Source: Paludibacter sp. (GTDB taxonomy: Bacteria > Bacteroidota > Bacteroidia > Bacteroidales > Paludibacteraceae). Taken from it: DNA of 64,000 nucleotides. Shown in pieces: positions 18,407 to 28,280 of the stretch. Every line of letters starts with the position of its first letter. The stretch's first letter is position 1. Both the position numbers and the translations under genes were made by a program. Location: NCBI RefSeq assembly GCF_009712605.1, contig NZ_WASO01000003.1, forward strand, positions 319,773 to 383,772. The letters run 5' to 3'. The notes under the pieces are model-generated. The model did not search any database, had not been told where the DNA came from, and worked only from the letters and a program-made list of their open reading frames with translations.

Positions 18407-19342
18407 CTATTTCTTATGCAGCTTGGACAGATATTCCTGTTCGGGCTGTCCCGGGGTAGGGAACAGGTTGGCTTCCCGTTCCAATAGTTTCAAATCCATG
18501 AGGGTAGAATAGCCCGAGCGACAAAAAATGTTGGGTGTCTGAAGCAGATGCGTTTTAAGTTCTCCGGAAGAAAGAACCGAAACCAAATCGATGTTACCAA
18601 TGGCGGATTCCGACATGCAGTCCCCCGGTTTCCCTCTTACAATTAATGTGGGCTCTATGCTGTTTTTAAACCTTCCGATGCACATTTGCTCAAATAAAGT
18701 ACGATGAGGTTCCGGTCCTGAGATAAGGCAAAGGTTTGTGTAGTTTTTTTTAACCGGAATCGCGTTCGTTGATGGGAATCGTGAGAGCCATCCGATAAGC
18801 CGCGCATTACGAGGTAACGGATATTTGTGAGAAAGCTCTCCCGAAAGATTTCCATCTCCTTCAATGTCGGGGATCCAGCATTCGTCGTAACGGTTGATGA
18901 TGCAGCGATGGCAAAACCGGAGCAGGGGCTCCATCCAACGGTAAGGAGCCCGAATCAATAGCTGATGGGTTATATAGATCGATTTGACTGATTTGTTCCA
19001 GAGCCCGAAACGATTATCGGAGATCACCGTTTGGATATTTTCTTCCCGGATCAATTTTTTTAGATGTCGATGCTCCCGGATGGTTCCGGCTATTATCTTC
19101 GGTAGTTGTCGTATTATGGCAAACAGCTGAGAGCCACTAGGAGAATATTGGATATTGAATCCGGGTAGTCGGATGGTTTTTAAATCCGGAAATTCGCTTT
19201 TCAGCCAACTCAGGGCATCACCATCGGCAGCTAAGACAACGCGTTGTCCATTTGCAAGATAGTTGCGGATTATTGGCACACAACGGGTTGCATGTCCCAA
19301 CCCCCAGTTGAGAGGCGCAATCAGAATTGTGGATGCGCACAT
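18407..19342 (-). CDS. MurG/UGT-like glycosyltransferase
   Basis: 311 residues. The N-terminus ILIAPLNWGLGHATRCVPII is the glycine-rich acceptor loop of GT-B glycosyltransferases (GT28/GT1 type, GLGHxxR), and the C-terminal half has FCRSGYSTLMDL with EQEYLSKLHKK, the nucleotide-sugar-binding region. It probably transfers a sugar to a membrane-bound acceptor; donor and acceptor are unknown. Its ATG lies one base after the M64 stop (TAAGATG), so the genes are coupled. Slightly short for the family (usually 330-380). Confidence 0.8.
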   Translation of the reverse strand: MCASTILIAPLNWGLGHATRCVPIIRNYLANGQRVVLAADGDALSWLKSEFPDLKTIRLPGFNIQYSPSGSQLFAIIRQLPKIIAGTIREHRHLKKLIREENIQTVISDNRFGLWNKSVKSIYITHQLLIRAPYRWMEPLLRFCHRCIINRYDECWIPDIEGDGNLSGELSHKYPLPRNARLIGWLSRFPSTNAIPVKKNYTNLCLISGPEPHRTLFEQMCIGRFKNSIEPTLIVRGKPGDCMSESAIGNIDLVSVLSSGELKTHLLQTPNIFCRSGYSTLMDLKLLEREANLFPTPGQPEQEYLSKLHKK

Positions 19343-19343
19343 C

Positions 19344-20624
19344 TTATTCGGTCAGGAAGCGAATCATCCGTTCGATAGCTTTGCGACAAACCGGGCAAAA
19401 TTCCGGATACGAATTGGTTCTCATCCGGCAATCGAACGAAGGACGATACATGCCTTTGGTTAGATAGCCTCCGCCTTCAAAAATACCCACTTTACCTTTG
19501 TATTGATCTGTAGGCGGAGTTGGCACCGGCGTGCCTTTTGGAAGGTCGTTCTTCCATTTTTTATCGAAATCGACCAATGAGGTAATATTTGGTTCCCAGG
19601 GCTCGGTTTTCAGATCGTACATATCGGTGAGCACATCCTGCTTGTCGTAGAAATATTCATCTGCAAGGCCGCCGAAAGAGTGTCCGAATTCATGCACGGA
19701 GACCTGAGTAGTGTACTTGTTGTCGGCAGTAACCAGCGTATAGAAATTATAAATTCCTCCACCTCCGTATCGGTCGGTATTTACCAGAATATAGACAGCA
19801 TCGTACGGAACAAGCGCTGCAAAATCATACACTTTCTTTACATTAAGGGTGGTCAGGTAGCGCGGTTCGTAAAAAGTATAAAAGTTGGATCCGACAGCCG
19901 TATTCTTCCAGACTGAATCCTGCGGAACGGAAACTCCGGAATTTTCGGATGGCGCAGCAATAGCGTGAAGTACAATTTTATTCTTATTGGAAGCAAAAGG
20001 CTCGTGAGTACACAGGTTTTCGTAAAGGCGTTGCGCGTCTTTGAAGAATTTATCCTGTTCGGCAGCGGTATATCCTTCGGCAATCACGGCAATGTCGATG
20101 TCTTTTTCGGGACGATCGGATTTTCCAATTGTTTTTACCGGTACTTGCCGCGGAATCCTTTTTTCAATCAGTTTGTCGTCAGGAGAAAGATTGAATCGCA
20201 ACAATTCTTCCCATCGGTTGAAGTCTAGTCTCTTTTCGATGAGCAAGACAACGGCTTTTTTGGGATAGGGAAATTGAATGGCCTGTTCAAAGCTTTTGTT
20301 AGTCTTTTGTGCTTCAGGCGTTGATTGCCATTCACGAAACAGTGCATCAAAACCGTTGATATAAATTACTTTTTGAGAGATACTGTCAAGAACTCTGAAT
20401 CTGAAATCGCCAAGATTCAGATCCGAGTCAAGGTGATTGTGACGACCACCCCAAAATGGTTCCTGACGGATGTTGTCGAGATATGCAGTGGTTTGATGAG
20501 TGTTTCCACAAAAATGAAAGTCAACGCGACAAGCTTTATCTGTAAAAAAATCGGAAAAAGAGGGTGACGCGAAAAGATTGGAATAAACTAAAATTGACAG
20601 TAAGGTAAGGGTATACTTTAGCAT
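19344..20624 (-). CDS. Exported M64-family metallopeptidase (IgA-peptidase-like)
   Basis: 426 residues with a signal peptide (MLKYTLTLLSILVYSNLFAS). An N-terminal beta domain (about 30-160) precedes the peptidase domain with the zinc motif HEFGHSFGGLADEY (His311, Glu312, His315 and a later Asp). These are hallmarks of peptidase family M64, first known from a Clostridium IgA protease and widespread in Bacteroidota. The upstream segment DIAVIAEGYTAAEQDKFFKDA is also typical. Target proteins unknown. First gene of the M64-glycosyltransferase-PcrB cluster. Confidence 0.93.
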   Translation of the reverse strand: MLKYTLTLLSILVYSNLFASPSFSDFFTDKACRVDFHFCGNTHQTTAYLDNIRQEPFWGGRHNHLDSDLNLGDFRFRVLDSISQKVIYINGFDALFREWQSTPEAQKTNKSFEQAIQFPYPKKAVVLLIEKRLDFNRWEELLRFNLSPDDKLIEKRIPRQVPVKTIGKSDRPEKDIDIAVIAEGYTAAEQDKFFKDAQRLYENLCTHEPFASNKNKIVLHAIAAPSENSGVSVPQDSVWKNTAVGSNFYTFYEPRYLTTLNVKKVYDFAALVPYDAVYILVNTDRYGGGGIYNFYTLVTADNKYTTQVSVHEFGHSFGGLADEYFYDKQDVLTDMYDLKTEPWEPNITSLVDFDKKWKNDLPKGTPVPTPPTDQYKGKVGIFEGGGYLTKGMYRPSFDCRMRTNSYPEFCPVCRKAIERMIRFLTE

Positions 20625-20746
20625 AAAGCGGGTGTTTTGAAATAAACAGGGTGCAAATTAAATCAAAAAAAACAAAACTACGTCACAAAACTACAAAATT
20701 GACTGATTTTATATAGGGGACAGCGATTTCGTACGTTTATAATGTG

Positions 20747-20754
20747 TATTTTTG
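20747..20754 (+). promoter_or_regulatory. Promoter box TATTTTTG for the DUF3078 gene
   Basis: Matches TAnnTTTG, 27 bases before the ATG at 20782. Confidence 0.55.
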
Positions 20755-20781
20755 CAGCCATTATTAAGTTGATTAAAGACA

Positions 20782-22188
20782 ATGAAGAAGTTAGTTTTTA
20801 GCATTTTGTTTGGATGTGTAGCTGTTCTGTTAAATGCACAGCAACCTCTTGAACTGAAAGGCAATGTACAACAAGAAACATTGCATGTCAACATTGACTC
20901 TATCGCACTTTCCACACTGGGAAAGGCCGTTCCGGTTCCGGATAGTCTGGTGAATAAAACCAATATTGAGTATAGGTTGTTGCCTGACCGATCGTATTAT
21001 GAGAGCAACCCGCTTTTCAATGATTTGATCTTTACAGGAATGCGCCTTTCCTTTAATCCTCCATTAGCTCCTGTTGTAGCCCAAATGAACAAATCGTATC
21101 AATCATACGATAAGAACGTGTCCGGATATTTTTCCCCTGATTTCTACGTGATGAATTACATGGACAGTCTTCGAGAGCAGCAGAAAGAAAAAATAATAGC
21201 TACTGATCCACTGAAGATTAAGAATCATATGTGGAATCTTCCTGATCCGAATGAGTTCGTTATTACTAATATTGCATCTCCGGGGCATAAGGATATGTAT
21301 ATCAAAAGAAAGCTGGATCAATTCAGACCTAAAAAAATGAAGGTGAATGGTCTGGAAAAAGATCCATGGTCGACTAAAGGCAATCTGGCTTTGCAGTTAT
21401 CTCAAAATTACACGTCTTCCAACTGGTATCAGGGCGGGAAAAGCAATCTGGCAACCTTGGGTGTATTAGAAGCCAGTGCTAACTATGATAATCAGAAGGA
21501 TATTCAGTGGGATAATTCAGTCTCGATAAAAATGGGGCTTCAGAGTGAGAGCGCGGACACTGTACGTCATTATTCGGTTACAGAAAACCAGATTCGTCTG
21601 TCAAGTAAATTTGGGTTGAAAGCGTTTGAAAACTGGTATTATAGCTTGTCAGGTGAGTTTACAACCTATTCTTTGACGGCTTACTCAGCGCTGAATTCGA
21701 AAACGAAAGTGAATGGCTTTTTGAAACCTTTTCGTTTAGATCTTGGTATTGGTATGGACTATAAATACAAGCAGCAGCTTTCTGTTTTGGTGACTCCGTT
21801 GTCGTTCAAGTATGTTTGCTTTACCGATACAATGAATTACAACAAGGCAAACTTTGGGATTTTGCCGGGTAAAAATTCGTTACATGAGTTCGGTAGCATG
21901 ATCAAGGTGGAATACAACAAGAAACTCTCCAGTACCGTGGATTTGTCGACACGGTTCTCTTATTATACCAACTACAAAAAGATAGAAGTAGATTGGGAAA
22001 CTACCACCAACTTTATCCTAACCCGTTACCTGTCGTTCCGTCTGTCATTGCATCCGAGGTATGATACAGCTATGATTGCAGCAGGTGATAAGCATGCCAA
22101 GATTCAGATGAAAGAATTGATGAGCTTTGGGTTTGCCTATAAGTTCAATAACATTAAAGCCAAGCCTCAAAACAGATTGTTCCATTGA
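20782..22188 (+). CDS. DUF3078 outer-membrane-associated protein
   Basis: 468 residues with a signal peptide (MKKLVFSILFGCVAVLLNAQ). The C-terminal 270 residues contain SNWYQGGKSNLATLG and KTKVNGFLKPFRLDLGIGM, the DUF3078 pattern, with alternating strands consistent with a beta barrel. Function unknown in the family. The last 22 bases overlap the end of the convergent HD gene. Confidence 0.88.
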   Translation: MKKLVFSILFGCVAVLLNAQQPLELKGNVQQETLHVNIDSIALSTLGKAVPVPDSLVNKTNIEYRLLPDRSYYESNPLFNDLIFTGMRLSFNPPLAPVVAQMNKSYQSYDKNVSGYFSPDFYVMNYMDSLREQQKEKIIATDPLKIKNHMWNLPDPNEFVITNIASPGHKDMYIKRKLDQFRPKKMKVNGLEKDPWSTKGNLALQLSQNYTSSNWYQGGKSNLATLGVLEASANYDNQKDIQWDNSVSIKMGLQSESADTVRHYSVTENQIRLSSKFGLKAFENWYYSLSGEFTTYSLTAYSALNSKTKVNGFLKPFRLDLGIGMDYKYKQQLSVLVTPLSFKYVCFTDTMNYNKANFGILPGKNSLHEFGSMIKVEYNKKLSSTVDLSTRFSYYTNYKKIEVDWETTTNFILTRYLSFRLSLHPRYDTAMIAAGDKHAKIQMKELMSFGFAYKFNNIKAKPQNRLFH

Positions 22189-22700
22189 TCAAACTTAGCT
22201 AATACAGATTCGCCGTATTTGCGCAATGATTCCCGTACGGTTTCTAAGGGCAATTCAATGTTGTGTTTTGATTTGGAAAAAAATTTGTCAGCATAGCAAA
22301 TGATTTGTTCTTCGATGCTGACGGGTCTCAGATCCCGAAGCGGGAGCGGTAAATTGTTTTCCCTGATGTATTCCACGCTCAGGCCGGTGCCCGTATGTCG
22401 CTCGCATACCAGCGCATGTCGGGGAAGGCCCTCGGTTCGCAGAATATCGGCTCCTAAATATCCGTGTTCAATATATTGATGCTTGCCGTAGCATTCAATT
22501 TGCGGCGCATTGGTGAGGAAAATACCGATGTCGTGCAACATGGCCGCTTCTGCAATAAATTCGGTGTCGGCATTTAATTCCGGATGTTTGAGTGAAATTT
22601 CTACTGCTTTGTGCGTTACGGACTGACTGTGCTGTAGTAAAATGGTGTATAGACGACTGTCGGTATCATAATATTTGGAGAGAATGGACAATGGGCTCAT
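22167..22700 (-). CDS. HD-domain hydrolase
   Basis: 177 residues from the ATG at 22700 (MSPLSILSKYYD). The open frame extends further upstream, but that part overlaps promoters and the MscS gene and reads as noise. HD-fold metal ligands: SVTHKAVEISLKH, then AAMLHDIGIF (His-Asp), and the later EHGYLGADILRTEGLP and ERHTGTGL segments. Close to the small Bacteroidota HDIG phosphohydrolase-like proteins; substrate unknown. TATATTTG promoter box at 22731-22724. Confidence 0.88.
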   Translation of the reverse strand: MSPLSILSKYYDTDSRLYTILLQHSQSVTHKAVEISLKHPELNADTEFIAEAAMLHDIGIFLTNAPQIECYGKHQYIEHGYLGADILRTEGLPRHALVCERHTGTGLSVEYIRENNLPLPLRDLRPVSIEEQIICYADKFFSKSKHNIELPLETVRESLRKYGESVLAKFDQWNNLF

Positions 22701-22710
22701 TTTTTTGTTG

Positions 22711-22731
22711 TATTTTTGATGTTCAAATATA
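22711..22731. promoter_or_regulatory. Two overlapping divergent promoters (MscS / HD gene)
   Basis: Plus strand TATTTTTG at 22711-22718 points to mscS-like (leader about 70 bases). Minus strand TATATTTG at 22731-22724 points to the HD gene. Both boxes sit within 21 bases, so the two polymerases should exclude each other. Confidence 0.55.
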
Positions 22732-22794
22732 CACAGAAAACTCTTTTGAAAGGAAATTAACGTCAAACTCTTTAATATAAACTGCAAAAATAAT

Positions 22795-23640
22795 ATGGGA
22801 CACGGCGCAATGAATCTGATGGAAGAGGCTATTTGGATTGGCGGAGCCATCATTATTACTTTTTTTGCTGTCAAAACATCTTCATGGTTGCTGAGAAGGG
22901 CATTTAAGCGTGCAGCCGTAAAGATGAAAATGGATCCGACCAACTATTCTTTTCTGAAAAATACAATCAATTTTTTCGTAGTTGTTATAGGCGCTCTGTT
23001 TTTATTCAATAAAATTCCGGAGTTCAAGGCAATCGGGAAAACCATGCTGGCGGGAGCGGCTATTTTGACAGCAGCTATCGGGTTTGCGGCTCAACAATCA
23101 GTAGCCAACATTATTAGCGGTATTTTTATCATTCTTTTCAAACCGTTTAGAGTCGGTGATACGGTTATTCTGCCGGATACAAATCGGGGTACTGTTGAGG
23201 ATATTACGTTGCGACATACTATTATACGCGATCCCGAGAACAGGAGTATCATTGTTCCTAATACCACCATCAACTCATCTACTATTATCAATTCTACTTT
23301 TGCCGACCAACCGGTATGCGCTTTCGTGGAAGTGGGAATTGGCTATTCCGCCGACATTGACAAAGCTATTAATCTGATTCGTGAAGAGGCGATGCAACAT
23401 CCTTTGTTGGTTGACAACAGGACGAAAGAACAAAAAGAAGCGGACGCGCCGATAGTGAATGTAAGAGTACTTGAACTTGGCGATTCTGCCATTAAACTGA
23501 GAGCATGGGCATGGGCTTCAAACACGGGGAATGCGTTTGTTATGAAATGTGATTTGCTGAAGTCTGTAAAGGAACGGTTTGATAAAGAGGGGGTAGATAT
23601 TCCTTACCCAACGCGGAATATTTTAATTAAGAATCAATAG
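22795..23640 (+). CDS. MscS-family mechanosensitive channel
   Basis: 281 residues. Two N-terminal membrane helices and the pore helix TM3 (TMLAGAAILTAAIGFAAQQSV, about 83-103, split by the Gly/Ala pattern) are followed by the beta domain with FRVGDTV and VEDITLRHTIIRD and the C-terminal alpha/beta domain. This is the short, E. coli MscS-like form that releases solutes on hypo-osmotic shock. A 44-base gap leads to the ClC gene; both may be co-transcribed. Confidence 0.93.
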   Translation: MGHGAMNLMEEAIWIGGAIIITFFAVKTSSWLLRRAFKRAAVKMKMDPTNYSFLKNTINFFVVVIGALFLFNKIPEFKAIGKTMLAGAAILTAAIGFAAQQSVANIISGIFIILFKPFRVGDTVILPDTNRGTVEDITLRHTIIRDPENRSIIVPNTTINSSTIINSTFADQPVCAFVEVGIGYSADIDKAINLIREEAMQHPLLVDNRTKEQKEADAPIVNVRVLELGDSAIKLRAWAWASNTGNAFVMKCDLLKSVKERFDKEGVDIPYPTRNILIKNQ

Positions 23641-23684
23641 CGGATAGCTTCTGATTTGAAAAGAAGAAAGGTTTTGAATTATAT

Positions 23685-25460
23685 ATGACATCAAAAAGCA
23701 GATATCTCGAATTGATTGCCTGGCGGGAGCAACACATAAAAGAGCGCCAATTTGTGTTGTTCCTAAGCTTTTTGGTTGGGTTATTTACCGGATTGGCTGC
23801 TTTTGTTCTGAAAATGTCAATCCATGGAATTCAAACTTTGCTTACTCATCGTTTTGCATTGGATTCTGCAAACTATTGGTACTTGATTTTGCCGGTTGTT
23901 GGTATTTTTATAGCAGGGTGGTTTGTCCGGAATATAGTACGTGATGATATTGGTCACGGAGTAACTAAAATTCTGTATGCCATTTCTCAGCGGAAAGCGA
24001 TTATAAAATTGCATAATGTCTGGAGCTCGGTAGTCGGTAGTGCCATTACTATTGGTTTTGGGGGGTCTGTTGGAGCTGAGGCTCCAGCCGTTTTGACCGG
24101 ATCTGCCATCGGATCCAATCTTGGAAAATTTTTCAAGATGAACCAAAAAACACTGATGTTGCTCGTGGGGTGCGGTGCTGCCGGAGCTATCAGTGGTATT
24201 TTTAAGGCTCCGATTGCCGGCGTGTTGTTCACTTTGGAAGTGCTGATGGTCGATATGACCATGGCTTCAGTCGTGCCATTGATGATCTCTTCTATCACAG
24301 CAGCCTCTCTCACCTATTTCCTGATGGGCGACCAGATTATGTTTCATTTTACTGTTTCCTCCCCATTCTCGATTGACAGAATTCCTTATTTGATTATTCT
24401 TGGTATTGTTTGTGGATTTGTCTCTCTCTATTTCACTAGAGGAATGAATGCCCTCGAAAATGTCTTTCGGAAACTGAATACTCCTTATCGCAAACTGGCA
24501 TTCGGAGGTGTTATGCTTAGCCTGCTGATATTTCTGTTTCCCCCATTGTATGGAGAAGGTTATGAGGTTATCAGTTCTCTTTTAGCCGGAAATTCGGAGA
24601 CATTATTCGAAAAGAGCCTGTTTTATAATCTGAGATTCAACGCCTGGGCAATTATTCTTTATCTGGCGGCTGTTATTTTCTTTAAGATTTTTGCCAGTAC
24701 CGCAACCAACGGAGGTGGTGGCGTCGGAGGGGTGTTTGCTCCCAGTTTGTTTGTGGGGTGTGTTACGGGTTACCTCGTCGCTTTTGTGATGAACCATTTT
24801 CTTGGATTTAAGCTTCCGGTCGAGAATTTTGCTTTTGCCGGAATGGCAGGCGTGATGTCGGCTGTAATGCACTCACCGTTAACGGCTATCTTCCTCATTG
24901 CCGAACTGACGGGTGGATATTCCTTGTTTATGACTTTGATGATCACTTCTGTCATCGCCTTTTTGACGATTATGGTGTTTGAGCCACACAGCATCTATGC
25001 AATGCGTTTGGCAAAAAAAGGCGAGCTTATTACGCACAATAAGGATAAGGCGGTGCTGACACTGCTTAAAATGGAGAATGTGATTGAGACCGACATGGAC
25101 ATTGTGCGGCCTGATAATACTTTGGGAGATTTGGTCAAGGTGATTTCCAATTCTAACCGTAATATCTATCCGGTGGTTGATTATAGCGGAAAGTTATTGG
25201 GAGTAATGCCTTTAAGCGAAGTCCGGAATATCATGTTCCGGCCTGAGCTGTACAATCGTTTTAAAGTTAGTCAGTTAATGATCTCTCCCCCGGCATTACT
25301 ATCGTCAAAAGATTCCATGGAAACGGTCATGAATGTTTTCGAAAGCACTCAGGCCTGGAATCTTCCGGTAGTCGACAATGGAAAATATATGGGTTTTGTT
25401 TCTAAAGCCAAAATATTCAACGCTTACCGGCGTGTGCTCGTTCATTTTTCCGATGAATAG
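23685..25460 (+). CDS. ClC-family chloride channel/antiporter with CBS pair
   Basis: 591 residues: about 11-12 membrane helices (residues 20-440) and two CBS domains (about 455-585). The selectivity motifs are GGSVGAEAPAV (gating Glu kept), FKAPIAGVLFTLE (a Glu at the position of the internal proton Glu in transporters) and GGVGGVFAPSLFVG. The two conserved glutamates favour an H+-coupled exchanger over a passive channel, by inference. CBS domains usually bind adenine nucleotides and regulate transport. Confidence 0.93.
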   Translation: MTSKSRYLELIAWREQHIKERQFVLFLSFLVGLFTGLAAFVLKMSIHGIQTLLTHRFALDSANYWYLILPVVGIFIAGWFVRNIVRDDIGHGVTKILYAISQRKAIIKLHNVWSSVVGSAITIGFGGSVGAEAPAVLTGSAIGSNLGKFFKMNQKTLMLLVGCGAAGAISGIFKAPIAGVLFTLEVLMVDMTMASVVPLMISSITAASLTYFLMGDQIMFHFTVSSPFSIDRIPYLIILGIVCGFVSLYFTRGMNALENVFRKLNTPYRKLAFGGVMLSLLIFLFPPLYGEGYEVISSLLAGNSETLFEKSLFYNLRFNAWAIILYLAAVIFFKIFASTATNGGGGVGGVFAPSLFVGCVTGYLVAFVMNHFLGFKLPVENFAFAGMAGVMSAVMHSPLTAIFLIAELTGGYSLFMTLMITSVIAFLTIMVFEPHSIYAMRLAKKGELITHNKDKAVLTLLKMENVIETDMDIVRPDNTLGDLVKVISNSNRNIYPVVDYSGKLLGVMPLSEVRNIMFRPELYNRFKVSQLMISPPALLSSKDSMETVMNVFESTQAWNLPVVDNGKYMGFVSKAKIFNAYRRVLVHFSDE

Positions 25461-25552
25461 AGAATGCCGGATTGCATATCTTTCTCTTTAATTATTACTT
25501 GATATTCTGCAACAGACCGCTGCAGAATTAGTTGCATCTTCAAACTCTTTTT

Positions 25553-27676
25553 ATGCTTTCATTCAGTGTTATCGTTAGCGGAGAACTTCAGCTCCGTGAA
25601 CAGCAGGTAAAAAACACCATCGATTTGCTCGAAGAAGGAGCTACCATCCCGTTTATCAGCCGTTACCGTAAAGAACGTACCGGTTCTCTGGACGAAGTTC
25701 AGATTGCGGCCATTAAAGAACGTTACGAAAAATTGTGCGAACTGGAAAAACGCAAACAGACAGTCCTGAATTCTATTGAAGAACAAGGTAAACTGACTGA
25801 CGATCTACGCGATAGGATAGATAAATGTTTGTCGATGACCGAGCTGGAAGATATTTATCTGCCTTATAAACCAAAACGTCGTACAAAAGCCGAAATTGCA
25901 CGGGAAAAGGGTTTGGAGCCTTTGGCAAAAATACTGATGAGGCAGGTTGACAATGACGTTGAAAGTAAGGCATTGTCGTTTGTAAAAGGTGATGTAAAGG
26001 ATGCTGATGATGCTCTGAAGGGAGCTCGTGATATTATTGCCGAATGGGTGAATGAAAATGAAGTGGCACGAAATTCAATACGTACGATTTTTTCAAGAGA
26101 GGCAATTATCTCTTCCCGTGTGATCAAAGGGAAAGAGGTTGACGGAGATAAATATCGCGATTATTTTGAACTGGAAGAGCCTTTGCGGCGTTGTTCGTCG
26201 CATCGCTTACTGGCAATGCGTCGCGGTGAGTCGGAAGGTATTCTGAGGGTTGCCATTCAGCCGGAGGAAGAACGCTGTCTGGAGCGGTTGGATAAACTGT
26301 TTGTAAAAGCTCGTAATGCAGCTTCAGATCAGGTTTCAATGGCAATTGGCGATAGTTATAAACGCTTGTTGAAACCCAGTATAGAAACCGAATTTGCCGC
26401 AGCAAGCAAAGAAAAGGCAGATGCGGAGGCCATCCGTGTGTTTGCTGAAAACCTGAAACAATTGTTGCTGGCTGCTCCGCTTGGTCAAAAGCGGGTGATG
26501 GGAGTAGATCCCGGTTTCCGTACAGGTTGTAAAATTGTTTGTCTCAACGAGCAGGGAGTCTTGTTGCATCACGATGTGATTTATCCGCATCCACCCCAAA
26601 GTGACGTTTCCAAAGCTTCTGACAAAATAATCCGATTGATTGCCCAGTTTCAGATCCAGGCCGTGGCTATTGGAAACGGAACCGCCAGTCGTGAAACCGA
26701 ACAATTCTTTCAAAATTATATTCCGCAGCACGACTTGCAGGTGTTTGTCGTGAGTGAAAACGGAGCATCCGTATATTCGGCGTCCAAAATTGCCCGCGAA
26801 GAGTTCCCGGATGAGGATGTTACTGTGCGTGGCGCGGTATCTATTGGTCGACGTTTGATGGATCCGCTTTCCGAATTGGTAAAGATAGATCCTAAGTCTA
26901 TAGGGGTAGGACAATATCAGCACGATGTTAATCAGACCGAGCTGAAGACAGCCCTCGATCAGACAGTTGAGAATTGCGTGAACAAAGTGGGCGTGCAGGT
27001 AAATACTGCGAGCAAATATTTATTGACGTATATTTCAGGGTTAGGACCGCAGCTTGCACAAAATATTGTAGACTACCGTACAGCAAATGGAGCATTCAAA
27101 TCGAGAAAGGAGTTGATGAAAGTGCCTAAGATGGGGGCAAAGACATTCGAGCAGGCTGCCGGTTTTTTGCGCGTGGAGAATGTTGGCAATCCATTGGATA
27201 ATTCGGCAGTGCATCCTGAAAGTTATCCAGTGGTAGAGCAGATGGCAAAGGATTTGCAGTGTACAGTTGCTGATCTTATTGGTAGTGAAGAACTGCGTAA
27301 AAAGGTGGATGTAAAAAAGTACGTAACAGAGAAAATCGGGTTGCCTACTTTGGTTGATATTATGGAGGAATTGGCGAAACCGGGGCGCGATCCACGCCAG
27401 CAACTGGAAGCTTTCGCTTTTGATCCGACCATTAAAGATATTCAGGATCTTAAAATCGGACAGGTTTTACCGGGAGTTGTTACAAATATTACCAATTTTG
27501 GAGCTTTTGTTGATATCGGAATTCATGAAAACGGTCTGGTGCATGTTTCTCAAATAGCTGATAGATTCGTTAGTAATCCGGCTGAAGTTTTGTCACTGCA
27601 TCAACATGTTACCGTCAGAGTACTTGATGTGGATTTGGTACGTAAGCGGGTGTCTCTTTCAATGAAACAAGCCTGA
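25553..27676 (+). CDS. tex: Tex-family RNA-binding transcription accessory protein
   Basis: About 707 residues from the ATG at 25553 (MLSFSVIVSGELQLREQQVKN). The frame is open to a TTG at 25532 but the ATG fits the family. Order: N-terminal helical domain with EEGATIPFISRYRKERTGSL, a YqgF/RNase-H-like domain with GVDPGFRTGCK (about 318-328), helix-hairpin-helix repeats (NIVDYRTANGAFKSRKEL), and a C-terminal S1 domain (LPGVVTNITNFGAFVDIGIHE). Tex binds RNA/DNA and acts in transcription and translation quality control. Confidence 0.96.
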   Translation: MLSFSVIVSGELQLREQQVKNTIDLLEEGATIPFISRYRKERTGSLDEVQIAAIKERYEKLCELEKRKQTVLNSIEEQGKLTDDLRDRIDKCLSMTELEDIYLPYKPKRRTKAEIAREKGLEPLAKILMRQVDNDVESKALSFVKGDVKDADDALKGARDIIAEWVNENEVARNSIRTIFSREAIISSRVIKGKEVDGDKYRDYFELEEPLRRCSSHRLLAMRRGESEGILRVAIQPEEERCLERLDKLFVKARNAASDQVSMAIGDSYKRLLKPSIETEFAAASKEKADAEAIRVFAENLKQLLLAAPLGQKRVMGVDPGFRTGCKIVCLNEQGVLLHHDVIYPHPPQSDVSKASDKIIRLIAQFQIQAVAIGNGTASRETEQFFQNYIPQHDLQVFVVSENGASVYSASKIAREEFPDEDVTVRGAVSIGRRLMDPLSELVKIDPKSIGVGQYQHDVNQTELKTALDQTVENCVNKVGVQVNTASKYLLTYISGLGPQLAQNIVDYRTANGAFKSRKELMKVPKMGAKTFEQAAGFLRVENVGNPLDNSAVHPESYPVVEQMAKDLQCTVADLIGSEELRKKVDVKKYVTEKIGLPTLVDIMEELAKPGRDPRQQLEAFAFDPTIKDIQDLKIGQVLPGVVTNITNFGAFVDIGIHENGLVHVSQIADRFVSNPAEVLSLHQHVTVRVLDVDLVRKRVSLSMKQA

Positions 27677-27778
27677 AATTGACGGCTTACTGAAGCTTAT
27701 AAACGGGTTGGTTTATCAGAAAAATAAGGATTTAAATTTCTGTTTGACGAAATAAAATGGTCATTATTTCGTTTAGTT

Positions 27779-27812
27779 TTTGCTGATACACGCGATTCGT
27801 GTAGTATCTTTG
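27779..27812 (+). promoter_or_regulatory. Promoter for the 142-residue barrel protein
   Basis: TTTG at 27779-27782 and TATCTTTG at 27805-27812, 22 bases apart; leader of about 20 bases to the ATG at 27835. Confidence 0.65.
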
Positions 27813-27834
27813 AAAGTTATTAAATGTAATAATT

Positions 27835-28263
27835 ATGAAGAAAACAATTGTTATTTTTTTAGTTTCATTTTTTGTGGCTGCATTCGCAAATGCTCAGGAT
27901 AATGCCCTTGGTGTTCGCCTGACGAGTGGTGCAGAAGTTTCTTATCAACGTTCGCTGAATGATATCAATCGCTTGGAGTTTAACCTTGGTTGGGGTTGGA
28001 ATACAACATCTCTTACAGGTTTCTACCAGTGGGTTAATCCGATTACAGAGGGATTCAAGTGGTATATTGGACCCGGAGCAGGATTGGGATTGTTTAATTC
28101 CAGTACTATAATTGGTATTGGGGGAACTGTAGGTATTGAATATAATTTTGCAATTCCACTTCAATTGTCATTGGACTGGCGTCCGATGTTTAATTTTGGG
28201 AGTTCCCATGATAGTAACTACGGATCAGCAAATGTTGGTCTTGGTATCCGTTACAAATTTTAG
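27835..28263 (+). CDS. Small exported beta-barrel protein
   Basis: 142 residues. Signal peptide MKKTIVIFLVSFFVAAFANA, then alternating strands (LGVRLTSGAEVSYQRSLN, RLEFNLGWGWNTT, WYIGPGAGLGLF) ending in aromatic F (LGIRYKF), the usual outer-membrane barrel C-terminus. About eight strands are likely. It has its own promoter and terminator, so it is a monocistronic gene, probably well expressed. Specific function unknown. Confidence 0.88.
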   Translation: MKKTIVIFLVSFFVAAFANAQDNALGVRLTSGAEVSYQRSLNDINRLEFNLGWGWNTTSLTGFYQWVNPITEGFKWYIGPGAGLGLFNSSTIIGIGGTVGIEYNFAIPLQLSLDWRPMFNFGSSHDSNYGSANVGLGIRYKF

Positions 28264-28280
28264 CAATAAAAAACAAATTA

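Noticed and set aside
22701..22943. Extended N-terminus of the HD protein
   Set aside because: The extra 81 residues overlap two promoters and the start of the MscS gene and do not resemble HD proteins.
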